Shown: positions 1 to 8,170 of the stretch, piece by piece
Numbering within the stretch: the first letter of the stretch is position 1
Layout of the letters: every line of letters starts with the position of its first letter
Source: Actinomycetes bacterium
GTDB taxonomy: Bacteria > Actinomycetota > Coriobacteriia > Coriobacteriales > Atopobiaceae
Assembly (NCBI GenBank): GCA_029546925.1
Contig: JAKPQM010000008.1
Span: 1 to 64,000 of the forward strand
Length of the DNA: 64,000 bases
Reading direction: 5' to 3'
Notes under the pieces: model-generated
The model's database searches: none
What the model was told of the DNA's origin: nothing
The model's input: only the letters and a program-made list of their open reading frames with translations
Translations under genes and position numbers: made by a program

Positions 1-1
1 C

Positions 2-157
2 TTCACGCTCTGCTCCACCGACCCGGCGGCGCACCTCGCGAACATGCAGCGTCTCGTGGCGGTGCTCATGAACGATGAGGTCGTGGAACGGCTGAAGGCC
101 ATCGAATCTCCCGAGGAGCTTCTCGAGATCGACCAGCTCGCTGGTGACAACGCCTAG
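2..157 (+). CDS. PTS sugar transporter EIIA, C-terminal end (partial)
   Basis: Only the last 51 residues are in the window; the gene begins upstream. The readable end (…STDPAAHLANMQRLVAVL…) matches the closing helices of fructose/mannitol-type EIIA domains (PTS_EIIA_2), the type paired with ascorbate-family permeases. EIIA takes phosphate from HPr on a histidine (outside the window) and passes it to EIIB in the cytoplasm. It lies 56 nt before an ascorbate-type EIIC and is read in the same direction, so it is probably the first PTS subunit of that operon. Assignment rests on the short C-terminus plus context. Confidence 0.6.
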   Translation, partial: FTLCSTDPAAHLANMQRLVAVLMNDEVVERLKAIESPEELLEIDQLAGDNA

Positions 158-213
158 GGCGATACACGCCCGCACGCACCGTCCATGATTCGCCATCATC
201 GGAAAGGGATCAC

Positions 214-1722
214 ATGGAAATCCTTTACACCATCTGGCAGTGGTTTGCCAACAACATCCTGACGCAACCCGCTTACTTCATCGGCCTCATCGTCGTCGTC
301 GGCTATATCCTTCTCCAGAAGCCCTGGTACGACGTCCTCGCCGGCTTCGTGAAGGCCGTCATCGGCTATCAGATCCTGCTCGTCGGCTCCAGCGGCCTCG
401 TCACCTCCTTCCGCCCGGTGCTTGTCGGCCTCGAGGAGCGCTTCAACCTCTCCGCCATGGTCATCGACCCCTACTTCGGGCAGAATGCCGTCCAGGCGGG
501 CATGGAGGATGCGGCGGGACCCGCCTTCATCGCGGGCCGCTCCTTCTCGTCCGTCATGTTCCTGCTGCTCTTCGCGTTCATCCTGAACATCGTGCTCGTG
601 GCGCTCAAGAAGTACACCAAGTGCCGCGCCCTGTTCACGACGGGCCATGTCCAAGTGCAGCAGGCCGCAACCGCCTTCTGGCTCATCCTGTTCTGCTTCC
701 CGCAGCTCAACGACATCGCCGTCCTCGCCGTCATGACGGTGCTCCTCGGCCTTTATTGGGCCGTCGGCTCCAACCTCTGCATCGGTCCCACGCAGGACCT
801 CACCGACGGTGCCGGCCTGACCATCGCCCACCAGCAGATGTTCGGCGTCTACACCGCGAGCAAGGCATCCGAGTGGCTTGCCAAGCACTCCAAGAAGGCC
901 TCCAAGCGCATCGATGAGATCGAGCTGCCCGGCTTCCTGAAGATCTTCAACGAGAACCTCGTCGCCACGGCCATCCTCATGACCGCCTTCTTCGGCGTCA
1001 TCCTCGTGATCCTCGGCCAGGACTTCCTCATCGCGAAGGAGTTCATGAAGGAGGGGCAGGACTTCTTCTTCTACATCCTCACCACCTCCTTCCGCTTCGC
1101 CGTGTACCTGTCGATCCTCCAGCTCGGCGTCCGCACCTTCGTCACCGAGCTCACCAACTCCTTCCACGGCATCTCCAGCAAGGTGCTCAAAGGCTCCGTC
1201 CCCGGCGTCGACTGCGCCGTCACCTTCGGCTTCGGCTCCCCCAACGCCGTCACCATCGGCTTCCTCATGGGTGCAGCCGGGCAGTTCCTCGCCATCGCCC
1301 TGCTCCTCTTCCTCAAGAGCCCCGTCGTCGTCATCGCCGGCTTCGTGCCCCTGTTCTTCGACAATGCCACCATCGGCGTCTATGCCGATAACAAGGGCGG
1401 CCTCAGGGCCTGCCTGATCATGCCCTTCATCTCGGGCCTGCTCCAGGTCTTCGGCTCCGCCCTCATCGCCGGCTGGGTCAGCATGGCCGCTTACGGCGGG
1501 TACCTCGGCATGTGGGACTGGGCGGTTGTGTGGCCGATCATGACCGTGGTCATGAAGTACCTCAGCTATGCCGGCCTCGCCATCGTCGTCGTCGCCCTGC
1601 TCGCTATCCCGCAGCTCCAGTACCTCGCCCACAAGGACACCTACTTCCTCGAGGTCGAGGACTACCAGAAGTGCAAGGAGATCCGCCAGCAGGCCGCGCA
1701 GAAGGGCAAGGGGTCCGCATAA
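214..1722 (+). CDS. PTS ascorbate-family permease EIIC (UlaA/SgaT type)
   Basis: Polytopic membrane permease of 502 residues that moves the sugar while EIIB phosphorylates it. It begins MEILYTIWQWFANN like E. coli UlaA, and keeps family blocks such as GYILLQKPWYDVLAGFVKAVIGYQ near the N-terminus, LFTTGH near residue 145, PTQDLTDGAGLTIAHQQMFG near residue 190 and FFDNATIGVYAD near residue 380. An AAAGGG ribosome site precedes the ATG. Flanked by EIIA and EIIB, with a UlaG-type lactonase downstream. The lactonase favours L-ascorbate or a related lactone as substrate, but SgaT-family permeases with other substrates are known, so specificity is inferred. Confidence 0.9.
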   Translation: MEILYTIWQWFANNILTQPAYFIGLIVVVGYILLQKPWYDVLAGFVKAVIGYQILLVGSSGLVTSFRPVLVGLEERFNLSAMVIDPYFGQNAVQAGMEDAAGPAFIAGRSFSSVMFLLLFAFILNIVLVALKKYTKCRALFTTGHVQVQQAATAFWLILFCFPQLNDIAVLAVMTVLLGLYWAVGSNLCIGPTQDLTDGAGLTIAHQQMFGVYTASKASEWLAKHSKKASKRIDEIELPGFLKIFNENLVATAILMTAFFGVILVILGQDFLIAKEFMKEGQDFFFYILTTSFRFAVYLSILQLGVRTFVTELTNSFHGISSKVLKGSVPGVDCAVTFGFGSPNAVTIGFLMGAAGQFLAIALLLFLKSPVVVIAGFVPLFFDNATIGVYADNKGGLRACLIMPFISGLLQVFGSALIAGWVSMAAYGGYLGMWDWAVVWPIMTVVMKYLSYAGLAIVVVALLAIPQLQYLAHKDTYFLEVEDYQKCKEIRQQAAQKGKGSA

Positions 1723-1823
1723 GACCGCTGTGAAAACCCGCAGCGCCGCACAACCATGAATCCGTTCCATCTACCAGCAGAACGTCGCCCATAAGGGGCA
1801 TAGAGAGAAAGAAGGAGACCGCT

Positions 1824-2132
1824 ATGAATGCAAAGATCCTCGTCGCCTGCGCAAACGGTGCCGGCACCTCGCTGATGATGAAGATGACCGCCGAGCGTGT
1901 GACCAAGAAGCTCGGCATGGCCGTGGCCGACATCCACCACTGCGCGATCTCCGAGGCGGTCAGCTCGGCGCGCCAGTACGACATCGTCTTCGCCCCGCTC
2001 AACTTCATCAACATGTACGACTCCGCCAAGGCCGCCGGCGTCAACGTCATCGGCCTGCGCAACGTCCTCTCCGATGCCGAGATGGAGCAGAAGCTCGTCG
2101 AGACCGGCGCTGCGGAGAAGTTCAAGGCCTAG
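1824..2132 (+). CDS. PTS EIIB component (ascorbate/galactitol type)
   Basis: Cytoplasmic phosphocarrier of 102 residues. The phosphocysteine loop is at residues 9-16 (CANGAGTS), with Cys9 the expected phosphorylated residue. It relays phosphate from EIIA to the incoming sugar bound by EIIC. A GAAGGAG site sits 7 nt before the ATG. It follows the EIIC gene by 101 nt. The rest matches the small SgaB/GatB-like fold in length and pattern. A GC-rich hairpin follows directly after the stop and may set the stoichiometry of EIIB against the next genes. Confidence 0.88.
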   Translation: MNAKILVACANGAGTSLMMKMTAERVTKKLGMAVADIHHCAISEAVSSARQYDIVFAPLNFINMYDSAKAAGVNVIGLRNVLSDAEMEQKLVETGAAEKFKA

Positions 2133-2146
2133 CAGACGCGACGATG

Positions 2147-2172
2147 TGCCGCCCCGTTTCGGCGGGGCGGCA
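2147..2172 (+). terminator. Intercistronic GC hairpin after EIIB
   Basis: Perfect 10-bp stem TGCCGCCCCG / CGGGGCGGCA with a 6-nt loop, lying between the EIIB stop and the next start. There is no T-run, so it is more likely an mRNA-stabilising or partial-termination hairpin than a full terminator. Confidence 0.55.
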
Positions 2173-2203
2173 CCGCCTGCGCACATCCATGCATGGGAGG
2201 GTC

Positions 2204-3259
2204 ATGAAATACGAGAAGAAAGTCCTTGCGAACATGCCTAAGTGCTACGCCCTCTGCATGTTCGACGGCGCAGATGCGAAAGGCTTCGTTGCCGGCACCG
2301 AGAAGGAGGGCCCGATCCGCCGCTTCACCCTCGACGGCACGCCCCTGGATACCATCGCGGAGGGGCCGGGCGGCGTCATGACCGTCACGCAGGTCCCCGA
2401 ACGTGGCGACCAGCTGCTTGCCACCTACAAGTTCTTCTCGCCGAATTACGGCGGCGATGACGCGAAGATCGTCTCCTACACCCGTCAGGCAGACGGAACT
2501 TGGCGCGAATCTGTGCTCTGCGACCTGCCCTACGTCCACCGCTTCGGCATCCTCAAAGGTGCCGACGACCAGCTTTGGCTCATCGCCTGCACCATCAAGG
2601 GAGCTTGCCGCAAGGTCAAGGAAGATTGGACCACCCCCGGTGCAGTCTACGTTGCGCGACTCGACGGCGCACTCGAAGAGCACAACGACACACACCAGCT
2701 CGAACTCACCGAACTCGCAGGCTACCAGCTCCAAAACCACGGTTTCTGGATCGCCCCCGACAAGAGCTTCGCCCTCATCTCCACGGCAGCGGGCGTCTTC
2801 CGCTGCACGCCGCCCGCATCCGCCGACGGTACATGGGATATGAGCTGCCTGATCATCCAGCCCACAAGCGATATCGCGATGGTCGACTTCGATGGCGACG
2901 GCTTGGACGAGATCCTCACGTTCTCGGCGTTCCATGGCAACGTCCTCTCCATCTGGCACCGAACCGAGATCGAGGACTGCTATCAGAAGGTATGGACCGA
3001 CGAGATGAGCCGCGAGTTTTTGCATGCCATCTGGAGCGGCACGTTCGCGGGCCAGCAGTGCGCGGTGATCGGCAACCGCAAGGGCGGCCGTGACCTGCTG
3101 CGTATCTGGTTTGCCGACGGCGACTACCAGATCGAGACCATAGATCACGACTTCGGCCCTGCAAACTGCTGCGCGTTCGAAGATGAGGGCACGTTCCGCA
3201 TCGTCGCAGCCAACCGCGAGACCGATCAGCTCGCCCTCTACGAGGTCGTCGAGGTCTAA
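2204..3259 (+). CDS. FG-GAP/VCBS-like beta-propeller protein in PTS operon, function unknown
   Basis: A protein of 351 residues. Start chosen at the ATG preceded by GGGAGG; an in-frame ATG 60 nt upstream lacks such a site and lies inside a hairpin. Near residue 225 is VDFDGDGLDEILTF, the calcium-binding signature of FG-GAP/VCBS repeats, and spaced W/G/D-rich segments suggest a beta-propeller. No signal peptide or membrane segment is visible, so it is probably cytoplasmic. Its place between EIIB and the UlaG-type lactonase suggests a role in handling the imported sugar phosphate, for example as an isomerase or mutarotase-like protein. That role is inference; I recognise no named family. Confidence 0.6.
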   Translation: MKYEKKVLANMPKCYALCMFDGADAKGFVAGTEKEGPIRRFTLDGTPLDTIAEGPGGVMTVTQVPERGDQLLATYKFFSPNYGGDDAKIVSYTRQADGTWRESVLCDLPYVHRFGILKGADDQLWLIACTIKGACRKVKEDWTTPGAVYVARLDGALEEHNDTHQLELTELAGYQLQNHGFWIAPDKSFALISTAAGVFRCTPPASADGTWDMSCLIIQPTSDIAMVDFDGDGLDEILTFSAFHGNVLSIWHRTEIEDCYQKVWTDEMSREFLHAIWSGTFAGQQCAVIGNRKGGRDLLRIWFADGDYQIETIDHDFGPANCCAFEDEGTFRIVAANRETDQLALYEVVEV

Positions 3260-3314
3260 CGCGGGCGACTGCAGCATGACGGGATCGGACACTATAGTTC
3301 AAAGGAGGAGAAAG

Positions 3315-4433
3315 ATGTCTGCAATAGACGAGGTCACCAGGGAGAAGTGGATCATGGCCACCTTCCCCGAGTGGGGCACCTGGCTTAACGAGGATATCGA
3401 GAACTGCGTTGTCCCCGAGGGCAACGTCAAGATGTGGTGGCTCGGCTGCACCGGCATGTGGATCAAGACCCCCGGCGACGCCAACATCACCATCGACCTG
3501 TGGACCGGCAACGGCAAACGCAGCCATGGCAACGGCAAGATGGCGGTCGGGCACCAGATGGCCAACATGGCCGGCTGCCGCGCCATGCAGCCCAACCTGC
3601 GCAACGTCCCCTACGTCTTCGACCCCTTCGGCTTCAAGCATGTCGACGCCGTGCTCGCCACCCACTACCACCAGGACCACATGTCAAAAGAGTGGGCCGC
3701 GCACGTCATCCAATCCGGCATGACCACCATCGACGAGAACGGCAACGAGATCCCGGTTCCCTTCATCGGCCCGGAGAAATCCGCCGACTTCTGGCGCAAG
3801 TGGGGCGTGCCCGAGGACCGCATCAAGGTCGTCAAGCCCGGTGACAAGTTCAAGATCAAGGACATGGAGATCGTCTGCATGGATTCCTTCGATCGCACCT
3901 GCATCACCACGACCGACTCCACCGGCCCCGACCGCGAGGATCTGTGGGGCAAGTGCCCGATGGACATGGACGAGAAGGCCGTCAACTTCCTGCTCGTCAC
4001 CCCGGGCGGCAACATCTACCACAGCGGCGACTCGCACTACTCCATCTACTTCGCCAAGCACGGCAAGGACATCATGAAGGAGTACGGCGGCGTGGACGTG
4101 GCCTTCGGTTCCTACGGCTGCAACCCGCTGGGCATGCAGGACAAGATGGAGGCCTCCGACATCCTGCGCATGGCCGAGGCCCTGCAGGCCAAGGTCGTCA
4201 TCCCCATCCACTGGGATGTCTGGACAAACTTCGCCGCAGACCTGCGCGAGATCGAGGTTCTCTACGAGATGCGCAAGAACCGCCTCGAGTACACCTTCAA
4301 GCCGTACTACTGGAAGGTCGGCGGCGAGTACACCTACCCGCTGGACAAGGACAAGAAGGAGTACATGTACGATCGCGGCTTCCACGACTGCTTCGACTAC
4401 GAGCCCAACGTCCCGTTCCGCTCCGTCTTGTAA
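3315..4433 (+). CDS. ulaG: UlaG-type L-ascorbate-6-phosphate lactonase (metallo-beta-lactamase fold)
   Basis: A protein of 372 residues. UlaG opens the lactone ring of L-ascorbate 6-phosphate to give 3-keto-L-gulonate 6-phosphate in the cytoplasm. Start chosen at the ATG 5 nt after AAAGGAGGAG; longer upstream readings have no ribosome site. The metal-binding motif HYHQDH is at residues 117-122, with further ligands plausible at HSGDSHYS (about 236-243) and PIHWD (about 298-302). Length and the C-terminus NVPFRSVL fit the family (E. coli UlaG 354 aa). It is the last gene of the left PTS operon and is followed by a strong terminator. A degenerate copy of its C-terminus lies at 6631-6741. Confidence 0.9.
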   Translation: MSAIDEVTREKWIMATFPEWGTWLNEDIENCVVPEGNVKMWWLGCTGMWIKTPGDANITIDLWTGNGKRSHGNGKMAVGHQMANMAGCRAMQPNLRNVPYVFDPFGFKHVDAVLATHYHQDHMSKEWAAHVIQSGMTTIDENGNEIPVPFIGPEKSADFWRKWGVPEDRIKVVKPGDKFKIKDMEIVCMDSFDRTCITTTDSTGPDREDLWGKCPMDMDEKAVNFLLVTPGGNIYHSGDSHYSIYFAKHGKDIMKEYGGVDVAFGSYGCNPLGMQDKMEASDILRMAEALQAKVVIPIHWDVWTNFAADLREIEVLYEMRKNRLEYTFKPYYWKVGGEYTYPLDKDKKEYMYDRGFHDCFDYEPNVPFRSVL

Positions 4434-4467
4434 GGATCGATTCCAGCTTCTTTGGAAGTGTCGTCGG

Positions 4468-4505
4468 GGCCGACCATGGCATCTGCCATGGCCGGCCCTT
4501 CTTTC
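4468..4505 (+). terminator. Rho-independent terminator after ulaG
   Basis: Near-perfect stem: GGCCG and CCATGGCA on the left, TGCCATGG and CGGCC on the right, closed by TC and followed by CTTTTCTTTCT. It ends the left PTS operon. Confidence 0.8.
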
Positions 4506-4597
4506 TAGGGAAGCGTGACAGAAAGGGCAATCAGAACCGCTCCTCGAGGACAACTCGGCACTCGCGGACAGATCCGTGCGGTTCTCTGTGCTTATGG

Positions 4598-4754
4598 GCA
4601 AGTACCTGCGAGCAATTTGGAGTTGTAGGAAGATTTGGCGAAAAGCTTTGCCCACGCCTTTATACCAACTGGGCTTTTGTTGGCCTGGAAAGCCTCTTGG
4701 GCGATATTCGTTCCTAGATCTTCCTACAACTCCAAATTGCTCGCAGGCACTTGC
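4598..4754. repeat. 37-bp inverted repeat with 83-bp spacer (MITE-like relic)
   Basis: The arms at 4598-4634 and 4718-4754 are reverse complements over 37 bp with one mismatch (GCAAGTACCTGCG against GCAAGTGCCTGCG). The 83-bp spacer shows no coding sequence. The element is about 157 bp and could be a small non-autonomous transposable element or the excision scar of one. I see no clear target-site duplication. It is placed just downstream of the ulaG terminator, at the start of a region of decayed genes. Confidence 0.7.
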
Positions 4755-4842
4755 TCTCAGGCAAATCATGAGCCATCCGCACGCTACTTTCCTTCCTATA
4801 ACAGAATACATCGTATTCGCTAAGGGGGAGGGAGAGCCGACG

Positions 4843-5056
4843 ATGTCCACCATGACAATGCGCGTTGACGATGTAGGCGCCGACATCATACGCAAGTACG
4901 CCGAGTTCGAGGGGAAGACCATATCCGGCTTTATCCGTGATGCCGTCTTCGAGAAGATCGAGGATCAAGAAGACCTGGCGACCCCGCATGCCGCCATCGC
5001 CGAGGGCGATGGCGCGCCACACCCATGAGCAGGCCCTCGCGGAGCTTGGGCTATAG
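4843..5056 (+). pseudogene. RelB-like (DUF6290) antitoxin, frameshifted
   Basis: A GGGGGAGGGAGAG site leads the ATG. The first ~48 residues (MSTMTMRVDDVGADIIRKYA…GKTISGFIRDAVFEKIEDQ) form the ribbon-helix-helix N-terminus of DUF6290/RelB-type antitoxins. The open frame then runs to a stop at 5026-5028, but the expected family tail (THEQALAELGL, then stop at 5054-5056) is in another frame. A frameshift near 5000-5020 therefore broke the gene. Its intact form would bind the neighbouring RelE toxin and repress the operon. The next ATG directly abuts the ancestral stop, as in intact relBE pairs. Confidence 0.75.
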
Positions 5057-5185
5057 ATGGCCTACCGTGTAGAGTACGCGAAAGCCGCGCTCGAGCAATC
5101 GAGGAAAACGGACCGCTTCGACGCCCGGCTCATCGTGTCTTGGATTGGCAAAGATCTGGAGCAGAGCGTCTTCCACGTCCCATAG
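5057..5185 (+). pseudogene. RelE-like toxin, truncated remnant
   Basis: Encodes 42 residues (MAYRVEYAKAALEQ…DRFDARLIVSWIGKDLEQ…) matching the N-terminal half of RelE/YafQ-type mRNA interferases, which are usually about 85-90 aa. The second half, with the catalytic strand region (normally …WRYRVGDYR…), is absent; the frame stops after VFHVP. It starts immediately after the ancestral antitoxin stop. No active toxin is expected. A RelBE-like origin is clear from the pairing. Confidence 0.7.
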
Positions 5186-5229
5186 CTCGTATGTATGAGT
5201 ATGTATGAACTTGAAGTTTCCCGCAGGTG

Positions 5230-6366
5230 TTACCAAGCGATCAAGCTGTTCGGATCGAGCAGAAAGTCGTAAACGCTCATGGTGGTGATACCTGCATGGT
5301 CTTGCGATGGCTTGATCACGTCACGCACGAGCACGATCTTCTTGAAACTATCATCGATTCTTAGAAGAGAGGCCTTTTCCTGCATGTCTTTCTGCATATC
5401 CGGAATCTGGAAAGCAAACTGGATGTAGCAACGCCTGCTTCCCAGATCGGCCACGAAATCGACTTCAAGCTGTGAGCGGGTTTCTACTCCATTCTTCCTC
5501 TCGCGCTTCTCGGCCACGCCTACATCCTGAGCTCGTTGTAGACGACGTTCTCCATGATGTGGTTTTCCTCAACTTGACGGAATCCGATGCGTGCGTTTCT
5601 GAGCCCCACATCTTCGAAGTAGTGCTTCTTGGGGCTTCCGATGTAGCGCCTCCCCTTGATGTCGTAGCGTCTTGCTTCCTGGACGATGAAAGCGTTCTTC
5701 AGGTAGCCGATGTAGCTCTTCAGCGTGTGATCGGTGATGGAGGAGTGCAGCACGCTCTTGAACGTGGCGGCGATCTTCGCAGGGCTGGTAAGGGCTCCCG
5801 TGGATGAGGCGAGCACATCGATGAGGTCCTCGAGCTCCTGGGTTTTCCTGATCTTGTCGTGGGCAACCACATCTTTGATGTAGGCCTCCTCAAAGAGATG
5901 CTCCAGGTAGTTCGACTTCTGCTCATCCGATGTCATGGACAGCGTGAGGGGCATTCCCCCGAATTGGACGTAGTCCGCCCAACCTTGGTACGCGTCCCCT
6001 GGATAGACCTGCATGAACTCCGCGAAGGAGAGGGGCCTTACATGCACCTCGTCACCCCTGCCTCTGAACTCGGTCATCACATCCGAGGAGAGGAGCTTGG
6101 AGTTCGAGCCGGTTACATAAACATCGACATTTCGTTTACGGAGAAGGCTGTTGAGGACACCGTAGAGTCGCTGAGGCTCATCTCCTTTGAACTCATCCTC
6201 GGAAATCGCATATTGCACCTCATCGAGAAGCACAAAGTAAGGAGTTGTCTCATCTTGGATCTTCGATCGGATGTACGCTGAGAGCTCGCCTGGGTCGCGC
6301 AGCTTCGCATGCTCAGTTCTTGCGGATGATAAGATCGTCGAGGTACTTGTCTCGTTTGATTTCCAT
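5230..6366 (-). pseudogene. DUF4143 AAA ATPase, decayed (P-loop deleted, frameshifted)
   Basis: The - strand start is preceded by AGGTGGAGAGGT, and the first codons read MEIKRDKYLDDLIIRKN then stop. Family members continue into the Walker A loop, but here the sequence jumps to KLRDPGEL…YIRSKIQDE and LLDEVQYA (Walker B) in another frame. The nucleotide-binding loop is therefore deleted. A long open piece (5520-6233) holds the sensor and DUF4143 regions. A further frameshift at about 5518 separates the final 95 codons, which carry the LEVDFVAD nuclease-like motif. Intact relatives (one is at 34935-36212) are stand-alone ATPases of unclear, toxin- or defence-like role. This copy cannot hydrolyse ATP. 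Confidence 0.85.
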
Positions 6367-6630
6367 ACCTCTCCACCTCTATTGCGGAATTACGCCACTT
6401 GTGGCAACTGTTCGCGACAGGACGCGCTGTGTAGGATCTAGAGCAGCCCGCCCCTCCCCATGAGCTTGGAGACGGCGTAGCGCTGCCTGCAGATAGGCAC
6501 CTATCTCCTTCTAACAGGGCTGCATGACGGCAGGAGTCTGTAATATCAGATCTCTAGATGAGCATCTCCTCGACAAGGGCGATGATCGCCTTGTCGGTCG
6601 CGCCGACGATGAAGCACTCTTGAAGCATCC
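6367..6630. other. Non-coding junction of decayed fragments
   Basis: No intact gene. Short - strand readings with protein-like composition are visible (about 6553-6627, ending GATDKAIIALVEEMLI; and near 6460-6510, ending RYAVSKLMGRGGLL), each closed by a stop. They look like broken C-termini of genes I cannot name. This fits deletion junctions between the DUF4143 relic and the ulaG relic. Confidence 0.35.
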
Positions 6631-6741
6631 GTCGACGAGTACGCTTATCCGCTGGACAAGGATAGGAAAGAGTACATGCGCGGCCTCAGCTTCCATGACC
6701 GCTTCGACCATGCGCCTAACATCCCGTTCCGCTCAGTCTGA
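6631..6741 (+). pseudogene. ulaG C-terminal remnant
   Basis: The frame reads VDEYAYPLDKDRKEYM then GLSFHDRFDHAPNIPFRSV and stops. It aligns without gaps to the end of the intact UlaG at 3315-4433 (GGEYTYPLDKDKKEYMYDRG…NVPFRSVL). Upstream in this frame a stop appears at 6610, and no other UlaG sequence is present, so only the last 36 codons survive. It shows that a second, diverged ulaG once stood just upstream of the ABC operon. Confidence 0.8.
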
Positions 6742-6882
6742 GGAGTGTCATCGCGGGTGTAAGTACCCGCACTTTTCGAGGATTGCAGAGGTTTGAAATT
6801 ATAGTTCAGGCAGAATGCGCACCAAAACAGCAAAAGCCGGGCTTCGTAGCGAAAAATCCATATCCGTTAGCAGGACGAATAA

Positions 6883-7078
6883 TACCGTTCATCGGCTGTA
6901 ATCCAATATCATACAATAATCCTATGAAAACAAAACTAATATTTCAGTAGTAATCCATCCTATGGAAGCCTGTCCCTTGGAGAGGTCGGCCTGTAGGTGG
7001 ATGGCAAAGTGCAGTCCCGGGAGAGAGGGGGAGTTGAGGGCACGTCATCTCAGCAGTACTCTAAAAGGAAGGGACACT
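6883..7078 (+). promoter_or_regulatory. Conserved 196-nt leader A with ACCGTTCAT site
   Basis: Runs from TACCGTTCATCGGC (6883-6896) to the ATG at 7079. AACTAATATTTCAGTAG lies at 6934-6950 and contains a TAATAT -10-like box. A GGGAGAGAGGGGG block and a CTAAAAGGAAGGGA ribosome site follow. The same landmarks occur with identical spacing before 15638 (leader B). I infer a shared activator or operator site about 50 nt upstream of the putative -10, plus a related untranslated leader. Confidence 0.6.
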
Positions 7079-8152
7079 ATGTTTAACAAGATCGAGCGTA
7101 GCAAGAACGAGCATGGGATTACCAGGCGCGGCGCAATCGCTGCAATCGCCAGCCTTTCCGCTGGTGCACTGCTTGCAGGCTGCTCCTCGGAAAGAACCGA
7201 GCGCACCGACAGCACGGCAAATGCGGGCAGCTCGCCCACATCGACAAGCAACAAGGTTAAGAAGAACCCATACGTCGAAGACATCAAGATCGCCTATGTC
7301 GCTCACGACCTGAGCACTCCCAATAACCAAGCATGGCTTGAGGGTATCGAGCGCGAGTGCGCATCATGGTCCAACATCGCCATCCAATCCTTTAACGGTG
7401 AGAGTTCCGCAGAGACCCAAACCCAGGTCATGGCGGATGTCATCAACCAGAAGTACGACGCCATCCTCCTGCAGTGCTCCGACGGCACGGCCCTCGCTCC
7501 GTCCGTCCAGCAGGCGGAGGAGGCGGGCATCCCCGTCATCACGATCAACCTCGATGCGGCGACCGTCCATAGCGCCCTCGTCATGGCGGTCGATTACGAC
7601 GCAGGCAGAATGGCTGCCGACAAGATCGCCGAACAGATCGGCGAAGCGGGCGAAGTCGCCATCATCCAAGGCGTGCCCGGTCTCACGAGGACCGATAATC
7701 TCGAGCGCGGTTTCCGCGAGACCATCGCCAACTACCCTGGAGTCGAGATCGTCGATGCGCAGTCTGCCGCCTTCGAGAAGGAGCAGGCCATCACGGTCAT
7801 GAACAGCTTCCTGCAGAACTACCCCAATCTCAAGGCTGTCTTCGCCATCAATGACGCCATGGCCGAGGGTGCAGCGCTCGCCGCGCAATCCGCCGATAAG
7901 AAAGGGCAGATTGTCATCTGGGGTGCCGATGGCGAGAAGGACGCTCTCGCGATGATCGAGAGCGGGGATATGGCCGGCACCATCTACACCAACAGCTGGG
8001 ACGAGGGCTCCACAGCTGCGAAGATCGCGCTGCTCATGGTTGGCTCCGAATACAGCTACACCGTTCTCTCCGAAACCCCCCAGGTCATCATGGAGCCGAT
8101 TGTCGTCACTGCGGATAACGTGGGCTCCATCCCCGAGGAAGACCGTTGGTAA
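7079..8152 (+). CDS. Sugar ABC transporter substrate-binding lipoprotein (RbsB-like)
   Basis: A protein of 357 residues. Start chosen at the ATG after AAAGGAAGGG; an in-frame ATG 117 nt upstream would extend the protein into the conserved leader. Residues 15-35 (TRRGAIAAIASLSAGALLAGC) are a lipoprotein signal with lipobox LLAGC (Cys35) and an RR pair that could direct Tat export. Residues about 60-345 form a type I periplasmic-binding fold (KIAYVAHDL, GIPVITINLDAA, AVFAINDAMAEGA, IVIWGADGEKDAL). It captures a small sugar or sugar-like ligand outside the membrane for the permeases at 8232 and 10768. A strong hairpin follows, usual where binding protein exceeds permease. Confidence 0.9.
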   Translation: MFNKIERSKNEHGITRRGAIAAIASLSAGALLAGCSSERTERTDSTANAGSSPTSTSNKVKKNPYVEDIKIAYVAHDLSTPNNQAWLEGIERECASWSNIAIQSFNGESSAETQTQVMADVINQKYDAILLQCSDGTALAPSVQQAEEAGIPVITINLDAATVHSALVMAVDYDAGRMAADKIAEQIGEAGEVAIIQGVPGLTRTDNLERGFRETIANYPGVEIVDAQSAAFEKEQAITVMNSFLQNYPNLKAVFAINDAMAEGAALAAQSADKKGQIVIWGADGEKDALAMIESGDMAGTIYTNSWDEGSTAAKIALLMVGSEYSYTVLSETPQVIMEPIVVTADNVGSIPEEDRW

Positions 8153-8170
8153 CCAGGTAGCGGCTTCTCC

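Noticed and set aside
196-1770. Long open frame on the - strand opposite the EIIC gene (524 codons)
   Set aside because: It mirrors the EIIC codons in a high-GC genome, is rich in D/E/G without any domain pattern, and has no ribosome site. The + strand is clearly UlaA-type.
6571-6600. CGACAAGG…CCTTGTCG near-palindrome as an operator
   Set aside because: It sits inside a broken coding fragment with no downstream gene start nearby; probably chance.
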